From: Vibrio barjaei
GTDB taxonomy: Bacteria; Pseudomonadota; Gammaproteobacteria; Enterobacterales; Vibrionaceae
DNA length: 64,000 nucleotides
Direction: 5' to 3'
Assembly: GCF_001639065.2 (NCBI RefSeq)
Contig: NZ_LQXO02000033.1
Location: 271,332-335,331, forward strand
Positions 1 through 8,609 of the stretch are shown here, piece after piece. Below the pieces are notes generated by a model that saw nothing but the letters and a program-made list of their open reading frames with translations, was not told the origin of the DNA and made no database searches. Each line of letters begins with the position of its first letter. Position 1 is the stretch's first letter. A program made the translations under genes and the position numbers.

Positions 1-108
1 CATTCGAGTATGCAGTTGGAGTCCATGGTAGAAAGTGCTGAGCAAGTAGCGGAAATTGCGGGCCACCAGCAATCGATGTTACATAAATATCAATTGAACC
101 AAGCTTAG
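1..108 (+). CDS. C-terminal end of a methyl-accepting chemotaxis-like protein (partial)
   Basis: An open frame enters from the left edge and stops with TAG at 106-108, giving 35 residues rich in Glu, Gln, Ser and Ala (ends LHKYQLNQA). The heptad-like helical character, with the pattern ESAEQVAEIAGHQQ, resembles the extreme C-terminus of a chemoreceptor coiled coil. Only this tail is visible, so the family call is an inference from composition and pattern. It converges with the next gene, which ends 2 bases away on the other strand. Confidence 0.45.
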   Translation, partial: HSSMQLESMVESAEQVAEIAGHQQSMLHKYQLNQA

Positions 109-110
109 TT

Positions 111-923
111 CTACTGAGAATGACTAGCGTCGTTCTCATCGTTCCTAAAAGGTTGGGTAAGCAGTTTGTCCAACCTTTGTTCTCTTGGCTCGACAAAGGC
201 TGGAATACCGATTACCACGCTCTCATGCCCTAACTTAGGTTGAGCACGATAAGTTCCAAACCAGATGTCCCAGATGGATAGAAAGAAGCCAAAGTTGGAA
301 TGCGTTTCTTTGACGATCTCCGAGTGATGAATACGGTGAAAATCCGGTGTTACGATAACTTTTCTCAGCAAGGCATCAAACTTCAAAGGCAACTTGCCGT
401 TGCTATGGTTAAACATCGCACTGGCATTGAGTACAATTTCGAAAATAAGTACTGCGATTGGAGGTACGCCTAAGGCAATAACGATCACTATTTTTATCCA
501 CATGGAGAGGATGATTTCAATAGGGTGGAATCGAGAACCTGTGGTGACGTCGATATCCCGATCAGCGTGATGCATTCTATGCAATCGCCAAAGGATTGGA
601 ACGCGATGAAAGACTATATGTTGAAAGTAGATTGCTGCATCCAACAGCACTACGCAAAGTGGGGCAATTAACCATGAGCTCACTTCGAACTGGTTAAAAA
701 GCCCAATACTATGTTTCTGAGCAAAGAGTGCAGCTTCTATGGCAAGAAGTGGCATGACTAAGGCGAGAATTAGAGAGTTAAGGCCAACTAGGCTGAGATT
801 GTTAATCCAACGCAAACGTCGTGTCCTTGTACGTTGTTTTCTAGGTACACACCATTCCCACACCGCACAAATTATGAGTACAGAGAGAAAGATCGACAAT
901 CGAATAGAGTCACTGTGTTCCAT
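111..923 (-). CDS. Sterol desaturase / fatty acid hydroxylase family membrane protein
   Basis: A 270-aa polytopic membrane protein with the eight-histidine pattern of the di-iron fatty acid hydroxylase superfamily: FQHIVFHRVPILWRLHRMHH around residues 100-120, then FNHSN and DFHRIHHSE further on. The His clusters bind two metal ions that activate oxygen on a lipid substrate at the inner membrane; the actual substrate cannot be read from the sequence. Start: the frame stays open to 1049, but the ATG at 923 begins a normal hydrophobic first helix and has AAGGAAA upstream, whereas the extra 42 residues are basic, polar and overlap the divergent neighbour. Divergently transcribed from the DTW gene. 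Confidence 0.85.
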   Translation of the reverse strand: MEHSDSIRLSIFLSVLIICAVWEWCVPRKQRTRTRRLRWINNLSLVGLNSLILALVMPLLAIEAALFAQKHSIGLFNQFEVSSWLIAPLCVVLLDAAIYFQHIVFHRVPILWRLHRMHHADRDIDVTTGSRFHPIEIILSMWIKIVIVIALGVPPIAVLIFEIVLNASAMFNHSNGKLPLKFDALLRKVIVTPDFHRIHHSEIVKETHSNFGFFLSIWDIWFGTYRAQPKLGHESVVIGIPAFVEPREQRLDKLLTQPFRNDENDASHSQ

Positions 924-991
924 TGAATAGGGTTTCCTTTTACTTACAAAGTGTACCAGAGTAGAATCCCGCCACCTTTCGCTAGAATACC

Positions 992-1738
992 ATGAAAATG
1001 AGACGTCACGCCTTCCATAAAATGTACGATGAGCGCCTAGCCGCGGCAACTAAACCATTTAATGCTCGTGGAGCGAAAGTCATACGTTGTAAAAGCTGCC
1101 AAATTGCGCAACAGTATTGTATTTGTGAGTACCAGCCAAAACCGAGCAATGACTTTGCAGTATTGCTGTTGGTTTCTGATGCGGAAATTCTGAAGCCAAG
1201 TAATACAGGCCGCCTGATACTTGATACGGTCGAAGAAGGTTATGCGTTTCCTTGGCATCGAACTGAAACTCAACCAGAACTCCTTGCACTGCTAAAAGAT
1301 GAGACCTATCAACCCGTCATAATCTTTCCAGAAGATTATGTTGATGATAAAAAGCGTTTAATCGACCAAAACCAGTTCGAAGTAGAGGGAACTAAGAAAC
1401 TCTTGTTTATCCTTTTGGATGGCAGTTGGCGTGAGGCTAGACGTATGTTTAGAAAGTCACCATATCTCAATCAGTTCCCTGTGTGTTCGATTAAGCCTGA
1501 TGCTTTGTCTAACTATATGATGCGAAAGTCAGAGAACGAAGATCATCTTGCTACCGCAGAAGTTGCGAGTATTGTCTTTGAGCAATTCGGGTCATTGCGT
1601 CATTCGATGATATTGAGAGAATGGTTCGCGGTTTTCCGCGAAAGTTACATGTTGAGCAAAACGCGTCTCTCTCCAGATTTGTCGCGACCAGCACTGAATA
1701 ATTTCATAGGTCTAATAAAAAACGAGAACTCGCTCTAA
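992..1738 (+). CDS. DTW domain protein, tRNA-uridine aminocarboxypropyltransferase family
   Basis: 248 aa. The N-terminal zinc-type cysteines (RCKSCQIAQQYCICEY, near residues 31-46) and the DGSWREARRMFRKSPYL motif near residue 145 (the D-x-S/T-W signature) identify the DTW family. Members such as E. coli YfiP (TapT/TuaA) transfer the 3-amino-3-carboxypropyl group of SAM to uridine in the tRNA variable loop (acp3U). Orthology to TapT specifically is likely but not proven, because Vibrio may have more than one DTW protein. An in-frame ATG two codons downstream (998) is an alternative start. Confidence 0.85.
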   Translation: MKMRRHAFHKMYDERLAAATKPFNARGAKVIRCKSCQIAQQYCICEYQPKPSNDFAVLLLVSDAEILKPSNTGRLILDTVEEGYAFPWHRTETQPELLALLKDETYQPVIIFPEDYVDDKKRLIDQNQFEVEGTKKLLFILLDGSWREARRMFRKSPYLNQFPVCSIKPDALSNYMMRKSENEDHLATAEVASIVFEQFGSLRHSMILREWFAVFRESYMLSKTRLSPDLSRPALNNFIGLIKNENSL

Positions 1739-1818
1739 AGTTCCAGTTCTAATGTGATGGCTTGTTGAACAAGCAGTTCGAACAAGGGCATAAATCCGCT
1801 CTACGTCACGGTTTGAGG

Positions 1819-1826
1819 GGGTAGGG
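1819..1826 (+). promoter_or_regulatory. KOPS-like octamer (FtsK orienting sequence)
   Basis: GGGTAGGG matches the FtsK orienting consensus GGGNAGGG. It reads left to right, toward the dif site at 57.1 kb, which is the polarity expected on this side of dif. One octamer match can occur by chance, so this is only suggestive. Confidence 0.3.
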
Positions 1827-1889
1827 ATATGGATAATGCCAACAGTTATCTATTTTTTGCCTCAAGTTGAGGTTAGCAAGGAGAGTTGC

Positions 1890-2798
1890 ATGTATTACGG
1901 CTTTGATGTCGGTGGCACTAAAATTGAATTTGGTGCATTTAATGAAAAACTTGAACGCGTTGCGACAGAACGTGTACCTACACCAGGCGATGATTATCCG
2001 CTACTAGTAGAGACCCTAGCAGGTTTAGTGGCTAAGTACGATGCAGAACTTGGAACCGAAGGTAAAGTAGGTCTTGGTCTGCCTGGTATGGAAGACGCTG
2101 ACGACGGAACTGTACTCACCGTAAACATTGCATGTGCGAAAGGCAAACCTCTGCGTAGTGACCTAGAAGCGAAGATTGGTCGCGAAGTGAAACTTGAGAA
2201 TGATGCAAATTGCTTTGCATTGTCTGAAGCATGGGATGACGAACTGAAAGATGCTCCATCTGTAATGGGTCTAATTCTTGGAACTGGCTTTGGTGGTGGG
2301 TTGATCTACGAAGGCAAAGTGTTCTCTGGTCGCAACCACGTAGCCGGTGAACTAGGCCATATGCGACTGCCTATTGATGCTTGGTTCCACCTTGGTGAAA
2401 AAGCACCGCTTCTTGATTGTGGGTGTGGTAAGAAAGGGTGTTTAGATAACTACCTATCTGGACGTGGGTTCGAGCTACTTTATGCAAATTATTATGGCGA
2501 GAAGAAGAAAGCAATCGACATAATTAAAGCACGTGAAGCCGGTGACGCTGATGCTATTGAGTTCGTTGATATGTTCATGGAACTGTTGGCTATTTGTTTC
2601 GCTAACATCTTCACGGGCAACGATCCGCATGTGGTTACTTTAGGCGGTGGTCTGTCTAACTACGACCTTATTTATGAAGAAATGCCTAAGCGCATCCCTA
2701 AATATCTAATGTCTGTGGCGAAGTGCCCGAAAATCGTAAAAGCGAAGCACGGCGATTCAGGTGGTGTTCGTGGTGCAGCATTCCTTAACATCAAGTAG
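1890..2798 (+). CDS. nagK: N-acetylglucosamine kinase (ROK family)
   Basis: 302 aa. Phosphorylates free GlcNAc, for example from peptidoglycan recycling or chitin breakdown, to GlcNAc-6-P using ATP. It starts MYYGFDVGGTKIEFG with the phosphate-binding DxGGTK loop. It carries the ROK zinc motif CGCGKKGCLDNYLSG near residue 180 and the LENDANCFALSEAW substrate region. The chosen ATG at 1890 has AAGGAG 7 bases upstream; an in-frame extension to 1836 would add 18 residues that do not resemble the family. A strong terminator follows. Confidence 0.92.
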   Translation: MYYGFDVGGTKIEFGAFNEKLERVATERVPTPGDDYPLLVETLAGLVAKYDAELGTEGKVGLGLPGMEDADDGTVLTVNIACAKGKPLRSDLEAKIGREVKLENDANCFALSEAWDDELKDAPSVMGLILGTGFGGGLIYEGKVFSGRNHVAGELGHMRLPIDAWFHLGEKAPLLDCGCGKKGCLDNYLSGRGFELLYANYYGEKKKAIDIIKAREAGDADAIEFVDMFMELLAICFANIFTGNDPHVVTLGGGLSNYDLIYEEMPKRIPKYLMSVAKCPKIVKAKHGDSGGVRGAAFLNIK

Positions 2799-2812
2799 TG
2801 TTGAGTAGATTA

Positions 2813-2842
2813 AAAAAAGCGACCAGAAATGGTCGCTTTTTT
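2813..2842 (+). terminator. Rho-independent terminator of nagK (bidirectional)
   Basis: Stem AAAAAAGCGACCA (2813-2825), loop GAAA, complementary arm ending in T6 (2830-2842). The A-run and T-run make it usable from both strands, so it likely also serves the convergent lipid kinase gene. Confidence 0.9.
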
Positions 2843-2864
2843 GTTACTTGCATTAAGCTGAAAA

Positions 2865-3767
2865 TCAGTGACTCACTAGCATTGGGCAGTGCTCTGGCAA
2901 AACCAATTGGATTGTGTTCGGCAGCACACAAAACTCGATATTGGTAGCTTCGATAGGCTCACCATCTAAATTTACAGGCATGATACCATCGGAAATCCAT
3001 TCAATGGTTTTTACCTGATTACGTTTAACGAACGTTCCACTATAACCATCATCTTGCATTAGTTCCTCAATTACGGCAGTAATATCGCTGGGGGTGAATT
3101 CCTCAAGCGACACCACATCTAAATAGCCGTCGTTGATAAAGGAGGTTGGAGAGAGTGCTTGGCCACCACCGGCCATTCTGCCATTGCAAATAGCGCCGAC
3201 AACCACATTGCTTGTGACAGTTTGACCATCAAACTTCACCGTGCCTTTAAAAGGTTGGAAGTTAATGGCTTGAACGAGGCCTGCGAGCGTGTAGGCTCCT
3301 CCACCAAGGAAATTTTTTAGGGCAATAGGTGTGTTTGCGGTAACTTGTGCACCAAACCCCGCTGTAGCGATATTCACAAAGTGACGGTCATTCGCTCTTG
3401 CAGCATCAATTGGCTTAGACGTTCCAGAAACAGCTAACAGCAGGGCATCGTAAGCAGAATTGGTTGGGATGGAGCAGGCAGTCGCAAAGTCGTTAGCGGT
3501 TCCAAGTGGCAAAACCGCAACTTCCATTGCGGTGATATTGTTTTTTAGAAGTGCATCGACTACTTCGTTTATGGTTCCATCGCCACCTCCAGCAATGAGC
3601 CGAGAGACGCCTTGAGCAGCCGCTTCTTGTACTAATCTTTCAATATCGCCTCCTTCCCAAGTCACACGGACTTCTAAAGGGTAACCTTCACCACGGAGTT
3701 GATAAATGGCTTCTCTAATATCATCTTGAGCAGCTTTCTTTCCGTTAAGTAGGAGGCGATAAGTCAT
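2865..3767 (-). CDS. yegS: Lipid kinase YegS-like (diacylglycerol kinase catalytic family)
   Basis: 300 aa. The nucleotide-binding motif RLIAGGGDGTINEVVDALL near residues 57-75, followed by LPLGTANDFA, is diagnostic of the DAGK catalytic domain; the C-terminal half carries the usual beta-sandwich with NLDGEP. YegS-type enzymes phosphorylate a membrane lipid (phosphatidylglycerol in E. coli). Length matches YegS. It converges with nagK and shares its terminator. Confidence 0.88.
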   Translation of the reverse strand: MTYRLLLNGKKAAQDDIREAIYQLRGEGYPLEVRVTWEGGDIERLVQEAAAQGVSRLIAGGGDGTINEVVDALLKNNITAMEVAVLPLGTANDFATACSIPTNSAYDALLLAVSGTSKPIDAARANDRHFVNIATAGFGAQVTANTPIALKNFLGGGAYTLAGLVQAINFQPFKGTVKFDGQTVTSNVVVGAICNGRMAGGGQALSPTSFINDGYLDVVSLEEFTPSDITAVIEELMQDDGYSGTFVKRNQVKTIEWISDGIMPVNLDGEPIEATNIEFCVLPNTIQLVLPEHCPMLVSH

Positions 3768-3812
3768 ATTTCTTCCTTAAAACAGTATGTTATCTAGTCA
3801 ATGCAATGAAGA

Positions 3813-4616
3813 CTATAGCACAAACTTTTCAATGGCCTTAGCCACGCCGTCGTCGTCATTACTGTCGGTAATGTAATCGGCGATAGATTTTGTTTCTGGC
3901 ATGGCATTCGCCATAGCAACACCTTTACCAGCGAATTTGATCATATGATGGTCATTTTCTGCATCACCAAAGCACATGGTTTGTTCGTACGGGATATTTA
4001 AGTGATCGGCAATAACTTTGACGCCTTCACCTTTGTTGCTTAAAGGGTTCAAAAACTCAAGGAAGAATGGGGCGCTTTGTACGATTGTATAATCGTCATG
4101 GTAGCGCGCTGGAATTTTACCGATGCCGTCGGTTAGTAGAGCTGGTTCGCCAACAATCATCGCTTTGATGATCTCATGATCGTCCTCTAGCTTATTGAAA
4201 TCATAGATAGTGATGTCCAGTTTATTGATCTCAGCTTCGTGGTCTGTGAAAGGATTCGCTTCTGTAGCAATCAAACCCAATTCGCGGCTAAAGGCATGGC
4301 AATGCAGGCCGAGCTGTTTCGCTAGGTTCGCTACTTCTTTGGCGCGACGACCATCGATGATTTGTTGATGAAGTACTTCACCTGATACCACCTTCTGTAC
4401 ATAGGTACCATTGAAATGGATGACGTAATCTTCTTCACCGTTCAAACCAAGCTCATTAAGGGCATCTAACATACCGTTGAGTGGACGACCAGATGCAAGC
4501 ACCACTTGGACGCCTTGCTGTTTTGCAGTTTGGATAGCTTGTTTAGTACGCGGAGAGATTTTTTTATCAGATGTTAGTAGGGTTCCATCCATATCGATGG
4601 CAATGAGTTTATACAC
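3813..4616 (-). CDS. yidA: Cof-type HAD sugar-phosphate phosphatase, YidA-like
   Basis: 267 aa. Catalytic DMDGTLLTSDKKI at residues 8-20 (first Asp is the nucleophile), VLASGRP (motif II) near 40, and CFGDAENDHHMIKFAG (motif III/IV) near 215 define a Cof/type IIB HAD hydrolase. E. coli YidA dephosphorylates small sugar phosphates such as erythrose 4-phosphate; specificity here is inferred. Short gap to the lipid kinase downstream suggests possible co-transcription. Confidence 0.82.
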   Translation of the reverse strand: MYKLIAIDMDGTLLTSDKKISPRTKQAIQTAKQQGVQVVLASGRPLNGMLDALNELGLNGEEDYVIHFNGTYVQKVVSGEVLHQQIIDGRRAKEVANLAKQLGLHCHAFSRELGLIATEANPFTDHEAEINKLDITIYDFNKLEDDHEIIKAMIVGEPALLTDGIGKIPARYHDDYTIVQSAPFFLEFLNPLSNKGEGVKVIADHLNIPYEQTMCFGDAENDHHMIKFAGKGVAMANAMPETKSIADYITDSNDDDGVAKAIEKFVL

Positions 4617-4746
4617 GTTACTTACCTAAAAAAGAAATAAATCAAACGCCTCTAGGATATGAAAAAGCGCGTTACACTACCAGAGATTTAGTATGACAGT
4701 TTGTATTGAATTTCTTGGTCGCATCCTTTAAGGTCTGCTCATCTTA

Positions 4747-4752
4747 TATAAT
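4747..4752 (+). promoter_or_regulatory. -10 element of the queE promoter
   Basis: A perfect TATAAT sits only 12 bases upstream of the queE ATG, without a good -35 at 16-18 bp. Transcription starting about 7 bases downstream would leave a 5' leader of only a few bases, so queE may be read from a nearly leaderless message. No preQ1 riboswitch fits in such a leader. Confidence 0.45.
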
Positions 4753-4764
4753 TGGCATGATTTG

Positions 4765-5445
4765 ATGAGTAATACTCGATTTAAAATCAACGAGATGTTT
4801 GAAACCATCCAGGGTGAGGGCATGTTTACCGGCGTCCCGGCGGTATTTATCCGACTTCAAATTTGTAACGTAGGCTGTTCGTGGTGTGATACGAAGCAGA
4901 CATGGGAAGCGAATGATGAAGACGAACGTTCGTTTGGAGAAATCATCACTAAACAAGGTGATAGCCCTACGTGGAGCGATGTCGATGCGGCGGAAATTGT
5001 AGCTATGTATCAATCGCAGAAGTTCAACGCAAAGCACATTGTGATTACTGGTGGCGAGCCTTGTGAGTATGACCTAACCGCGTTATGTGAAGCCTTTGAA
5101 GCCATTGGATGTCGTTGCCAAATCGAGACCAGCGGTACTTCAGAAATAAGAGTCACGCCAGCAACCTGGGTTACGGTATCACCAAAGGTAGCAATGAAGG
5201 GAAAACTCCCTGTACTTCCTTCGTCGTTAGAACGTGCTGATGAAATCAAGCACCCAGTCGCGACGCAAAAGAACATCGACCAATTAGATGAGCTTTTACA
5301 GGGTGTAAAGTTAAACAGTGATGTGGTTATTGCGCTTCAACCAATCAGCCAGAAGCCACGTGCAACTGAACTGTGTATTGAAACTTGTATTCAGAGAAAC
5401 TGGCGTTTATCAGTTCAAACACATAAATATTTAAGTATTGCTTAA
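4765..5445 (+). CDS. queE: 7-carboxy-7-deazaguanine synthase
   Basis: 226 aa radical SAM enzyme of queuosine biosynthesis, converting 6-carboxytetrahydropterin to CDG. NEMFETIQGEGMFTGVPAVFIRLQ is the family N-terminus. The Fe-S cysteines are in CNVGCSWCDTK near residue 33 (the CxxxCxxC form), and TGGEP near 95 binds SAM. A TTG codon directly precedes the chosen ATG; no strong Shine-Dalgarno is visible. It is followed after 17 bases by queC, the next enzyme of the pathway. Confidence 0.93.
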   Translation: MSNTRFKINEMFETIQGEGMFTGVPAVFIRLQICNVGCSWCDTKQTWEANDEDERSFGEIITKQGDSPTWSDVDAAEIVAMYQSQKFNAKHIVITGGEPCEYDLTALCEAFEAIGCRCQIETSGTSEIRVTPATWVTVSPKVAMKGKLPVLPSSLERADEIKHPVATQKNIDQLDELLQGVKLNSDVVIALQPISQKPRATELCIETCIQRNWRLSVQTHKYLSIA

Positions 5446-5462
5446 AGGGCGAGGAGATATTG

Positions 5463-6149
5463 ATGAAAAAGGCAGTAGTCGTTTTTAGTGGCGGACAAGA
5501 TTCAACAACTTGCTTAGTCCAAGCACTTAAGCAGTACGATGAAGTACACGCAATTACGTTTGATTATGGCCAACGCCATAAACTGGAGATTGAAGTAGCG
5601 GAAACATTAGCGAAGAAGCTCAATGTGAAAGCACACAAAGTCATGGATGTGAGCTTGCTCAACGAGCTTGCCATTAGCTCATTAACTCGCGACGATATTC
5701 CTGTCTCACATGAGCTTCAAGAAAATGGTCTTCCAAATTCATTCGTGCCGGGTCGCAATATACTATTTTTGACACTGGCGGGTATTTACGCCTATCAAAT
5801 CGGCGCGCAAGCAGTCATTACCGGTGTGTGTGAAACGGACTTTTCTGGTTACCCTGATTGTCGAAATGACTTTATCAAAGCCATGAATAGTGCTTTGGTT
5901 CAAGGCATGGACAGAGAGTTTGATATCGTTACGCCACTTATGTGGTTAGATAAGGCAGAGACATGGGCGCTGGCCGATAAGTTTAATGCGCTACAGTTAA
6001 TCCGAGAAGAGACGTTAACTTGCTATAACGGTGTTATTGGCGACGGTTGTGGAGATTGTCCATCTTGTGATCTTCGATCGAACGGACTGAATCATTATTT
6101 AGAGAATAAGACCGAAGTCATGGCTTCTCTGAACGAGAAGTCAGAATAA
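5463..6149 (+). CDS. queC: 7-cyano-7-deazaguanine synthase
   Basis: 228 aa. Converts CDG to preQ0 with ammonia and ATP. The PP-loop SGGQDSTTCL is at residues 9-18, and the zinc-binding cysteines near the C-terminus are in CYNGVIGDGCGDCPSCDLR. GAGGAG lies 6 bases upstream of the ATG at 5463 (a TTG precedes it in frame). Forms an operon with queE; a strong terminator follows the stop. Confidence 0.95.
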   Translation: MKKAVVVFSGGQDSTTCLVQALKQYDEVHAITFDYGQRHKLEIEVAETLAKKLNVKAHKVMDVSLLNELAISSLTRDDIPVSHELQENGLPNSFVPGRNILFLTLAGIYAYQIGAQAVITGVCETDFSGYPDCRNDFIKAMNSALVQGMDREFDIVTPLMWLDKAETWALADKFNALQLIREETLTCYNGVIGDGCGDCPSCDLRSNGLNHYLENKTEVMASLNEKSE

Positions 6150-6150
6150 A

Positions 6151-6180
6151 AAAATAGAGGCTGAAAGCCTCTATTTTTTG
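6151..6180 (+). terminator. Rho-independent terminator of queEC
   Basis: Stem AAAAATAGAGGCT (6151-6163), loop GAA, complementary arm ending in T6 at 6180. A/T symmetry makes it bidirectional, so it may also stop the convergent DUF2750 gene. Confidence 0.9.
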
Positions 6181-6183
6181 CGT

Positions 6184-6543
6184 TTATTTAGCGTTTAAGT
6201 ACAACTTAGCGATAGCTGATGGTTCCATTTCTTTACCATCTAGCTGACTGTTCCAGTTGGTACCGATTAGCACACCATCTTCATCGAGAGTTAGTAGCCA
6301 ATCTTCTACAAAGATATCAAGTGGGATGTGTAACACTTCAAAATCAGCCCACTCTTCAACGTTGTGTGTTTTTGCGTCTTCCTCAGACGACCAAAACGGC
6401 ATAACTTCTGTGTTTTCGAACTCAGTAGAATCGCACGCTAACCAGCCATCTTCATTACGCAGGCCCCAGACAAGCTGGTTTTTGGTGGTTTCCTCAATAA
6501 ACAGGTTAAGGTTTTGTTCGATATCTGAAGTTAATTTACTCAT
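6184..6543 (-). CDS. DUF2750 family protein
   Basis: 119 aa, acidic, soluble. The sequence VWGLRNEDGWLACDSTEFENTEVMPFWS, the EEWADF motif and DGVLIGTNWNSQLDG match the DUF2750 pattern as remembered; the function of the family is unknown. ATG at 6543 is preferred over a preceding in-frame GTG. It is a single gene between two terminators. Confidence 0.75.
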   Translation of the reverse strand: MSKLTSDIEQNLNLFIEETTKNQLVWGLRNEDGWLACDSTEFENTEVMPFWSSEEDAKTHNVEEWADFEVLHIPLDIFVEDWLLTLDEDGVLIGTNWNSQLDGKEMEPSAIAKLYLNAK

Positions 6544-6611
6544 CACTTTATACTCTTAATAAGAATTGCTACAAGGTTAGCATGAGATACCGAATATCTA
6601 AATGAATTAAA

Positions 6612-6641
6612 ACAAAAAGAGCGCTAATACATAGCGCTCTT
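6612..6641 (-). terminator. Terminator of the OmpA-like gene
   Basis: On the minus strand, stem AAGAGCGCTA / TAGCGCTCTT with a 5-base loop (6617-6641), followed by a T-rich stretch, located just past the stop codon of the OmpA-like gene. Confidence 0.85.
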
Positions 6642-6664
6642 AGTTTAACTGAGTGAAGAGTGAA

Positions 6665-7288
6665 CTATTTACCGATAGTAGTAAAGATAGTCCATTCTTT
6701 TTCTACTTCACCTTTATAACCAACAACAGAAGCAACGACTTTTCTGTTCATCGCATGTGCAAACTCGGTATCACCAAGCTCTTCTGGCTGGGTATCGCCA
6801 TAGCCCACAATAGTTAAACGTTCAGGGGCAATGCCGTTGTTGATGATAGCTTCACGAACAACCTCAGCGCGATTCTTCGAAAGTACCAAGTTCTTCTCTG
6901 GGTTACCAACAACACTCGCATAGCCTTGAATTTCAATAGTGGTATCTGGGTATTCCTTTAAGAAGTCCGCCATTTGGCTGATTTGTGTTTGGAACACTGG
7001 CTTGATATATGTTGACGCATTATCAAACAAAATTCTCAACGCCATCGTATTTGACACGTCGACATATTGTTCACAGCCATCGTTATCTAAAGCAGCGCCC
7101 TCAGGTGTCGCAATACATAAGTCACGAGCATTAATAACGCCATCACCATCGTCGTCAATTAAATCGGCTTTTTGATCGGCGAGAGGGGTAACGATGTAGT
7201 CGTATTTATCATTTTCAGGCGTTGTTGCTGATGCAAAAAGCGGCAGAGAAACAAGGCCACATAGCAGTAATTTGGTCTGTAGTTTCAT
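6665..7288 (-). CDS. OmpA-family outer membrane / peptidoglycan-binding protein
   Basis: 207 aa. Signal peptide of about 21 residues (MKLQTKLLLCGLVSLPLFASA), then a calcium-type thrombospondin-3-like repeat (DDDGDGVINARDLC), then an OmpA C-terminal domain (IEIQGYASVVGNPEKN, LSKNRAEVV) that binds peptidoglycan. There is no room for a beta-barrel. GGTGGAG precedes the ATG at 7288. It starts 1 base after the end of the TolC-like gene, so the two form an operon. Pairs like this accompany type I secretion of large adhesins in other gammaproteobacteria, but no adhesin or ABC/HlyD genes are adjacent here. Confidence 0.85.
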   Translation of the reverse strand: MKLQTKLLLCGLVSLPLFASATTPENDKYDYIVTPLADQKADLIDDDGDGVINARDLCIATPEGAALDNDGCEQYVDVSNTMALRILFDNASTYIKPVFQTQISQMADFLKEYPDTTIEIQGYASVVGNPEKNLVLSKNRAEVVREAIINNGIAPERLTIVGYGDTQPEELGDTEFAHAMNRKVVASVVGYKGEVEKEWTIFTTIGK

Positions 7289-7289
7289 A

Positions 7290-8609
7290 TTAATACTCCA
7301 CCTTCTCGTTCCACTCTTTTGGAGTGTCAACTCGTAATGCTGCTAGCAAATCACCAGTAGCATTCATCACTCGATAGCGAGCAAACTGCTCAGCGTATTT
7401 AGCGTCTAAATAACCTTTACGAGCTTCGAACAGCTCGTTTTCGGTGTTAAGAACATCAAGAAGAGTACGTTTGCCTATCTTGTATTGTTTTTGGTAAGCA
7501 ACAACAGTGTCAGAAGCAGAGTCGACGTGATCTGACAAAAACTCACGCTGCTGAATGGTGAATTCTAAACCTGTCCAAGAGAGTTTTAACCCTTCTTCTA
7601 CCATGCGATAGGTTCTGTCACGGAAGTCTTTGGCTTTGTTGAGTTGGTAGGCTGCAGCTTCAGTGCGATCGGAATCTGAGCCGCCATTGTATAAGTTGTA
7701 ACGCATTCTAAGCATAGCGCGAGTTTCATTATCGGTACCGATATTACCACCGGCATCGTCGCGCCAGTTATGGCCTGCATCGATATAGAAAGTAGGGTAG
7801 TTAACCCCTTTGGTTTGTTGGTATTGGAAACGAGCAGAGTCTACATCCACCTGTGAGACTTTGATCACTGGGTGGTGCTCCATTGCGATTTTTAGTGCGT
7901 CATCTACGGTTGGTGGAATAGCAACTTCATCAGCTCTAGGATATTTGAGACCTAAAGGAGCTTGCCCTACTAGGCGTTTAAACTGTGTATGTGTATCGAA
8001 AAGGTTGTTCTGCGCGGCTAGTAAGTTACCATGAGCTTTTGCAATACGAGCTTCGACTTGTGAAAGGTCTGCGGTTGAACCAATACCTGAGTCAACACGC
8101 TTTTTAATGTCTTTATATATTTTCTTGTGTACTTCTAGATTAGCTTCAGAGAGCGCTAATATTTCGTAGGCTTTGGTTGCGTCGAGATAAATCTGAGCAA
8201 CTTCAAGCGCAATGTCTGAGGCATCTGCGAGTAATTGATATCTCACGGACTCTGCTTCCGCCGCAGTTCGATCCATATCGTTTAATGTCTCGTTGCCGTC
8301 CCAAATTAATTGAGTAAGACTAATACCAACTTCCTTTCTAGTTAAGCTCTCGTTCCGACTGTTCAAAGAGTTTTCACGGTCATAATCCGTTCTTTCGTAG
8401 CCGATACCACCGTCCAAATCGACTTTAGGACGATACGCACCAACAGAAGCTTCTGCGTCATATCGTTTACTGACGTATTCGTTATAAGCGGCTTTAATAT
8501 CAGGGTTGGTAGCAAGTGTATTTGCTACGGCTTGCTCTAATGTTTGACTGCTAACCGGAAGGCTAAGGGCTACAAAACAAGCGGCTGCTGTTAGAGTGAA
8601 CCTGTTCAA
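7290..8609 (-). CDS. TolC-family outer membrane efflux / type I secretion channel
   Basis: About 440 aa. After a signal peptide (ending near PVSSQ) come two OEP repeats; TLEQAVANTLATNPDIKAAYNE is the typical TolC-family opening and VVAYQKQYKIGKRTLLDVLNTENELFEA the second-repeat signature. Start: a TTG at 8609 has AAGGAG 7 bases upstream and gives a clean signal peptide. An ATG at 8687 would add 26 polar residues before the signal and is less likely. Co-transcribed with the OmpA-like gene. Closest in type to adhesin-secretion (AggA/LapE-like) channels rather than to the housekeeping tolC. Confidence 0.82.
   Translation of the reverse strand: MNRFTLTAAACFVALSLPVSSQTLEQAVANTLATNPDIKAAYNEYVSKRYDAEASVGAYRPKVDLDGGIGYERTDYDRENSLNSRNESLTRKEVGISLTQLIWDGNETLNDMDRTAAEAESVRYQLLADASDIALEVAQIYLDATKAYEILALSEANLEVHKKIYKDIKKRVDSGIGSTADLSQVEARIAKAHGNLLAAQNNLFDTHTQFKRLVGQAPLGLKYPRADEVAIPPTVDDALKIAMEHHPVIKVSQVDVDSARFQYQQTKGVNYPTFYIDAGHNWRDDAGGNIGTDNETRAMLRMRYNLYNGGSDSDRTEAAAYQLNKAKDFRDRTYRMVEEGLKLSWTGLEFTIQQREFLSDHVDSASDTVVAYQKQYKIGKRTLLDVLNTENELFEARKGYLDAKYAEQFARYRVMNATGDLLAALRVDTPKEWNEKVEY

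Noticed and set aside
4617..4764. preQ1 riboswitch upstream of queE
   Set aside because: The TATAAT box is only 12 bases before the ATG, leaving no leader for an aptamer, and no pseudoknot-like sequence was seen.
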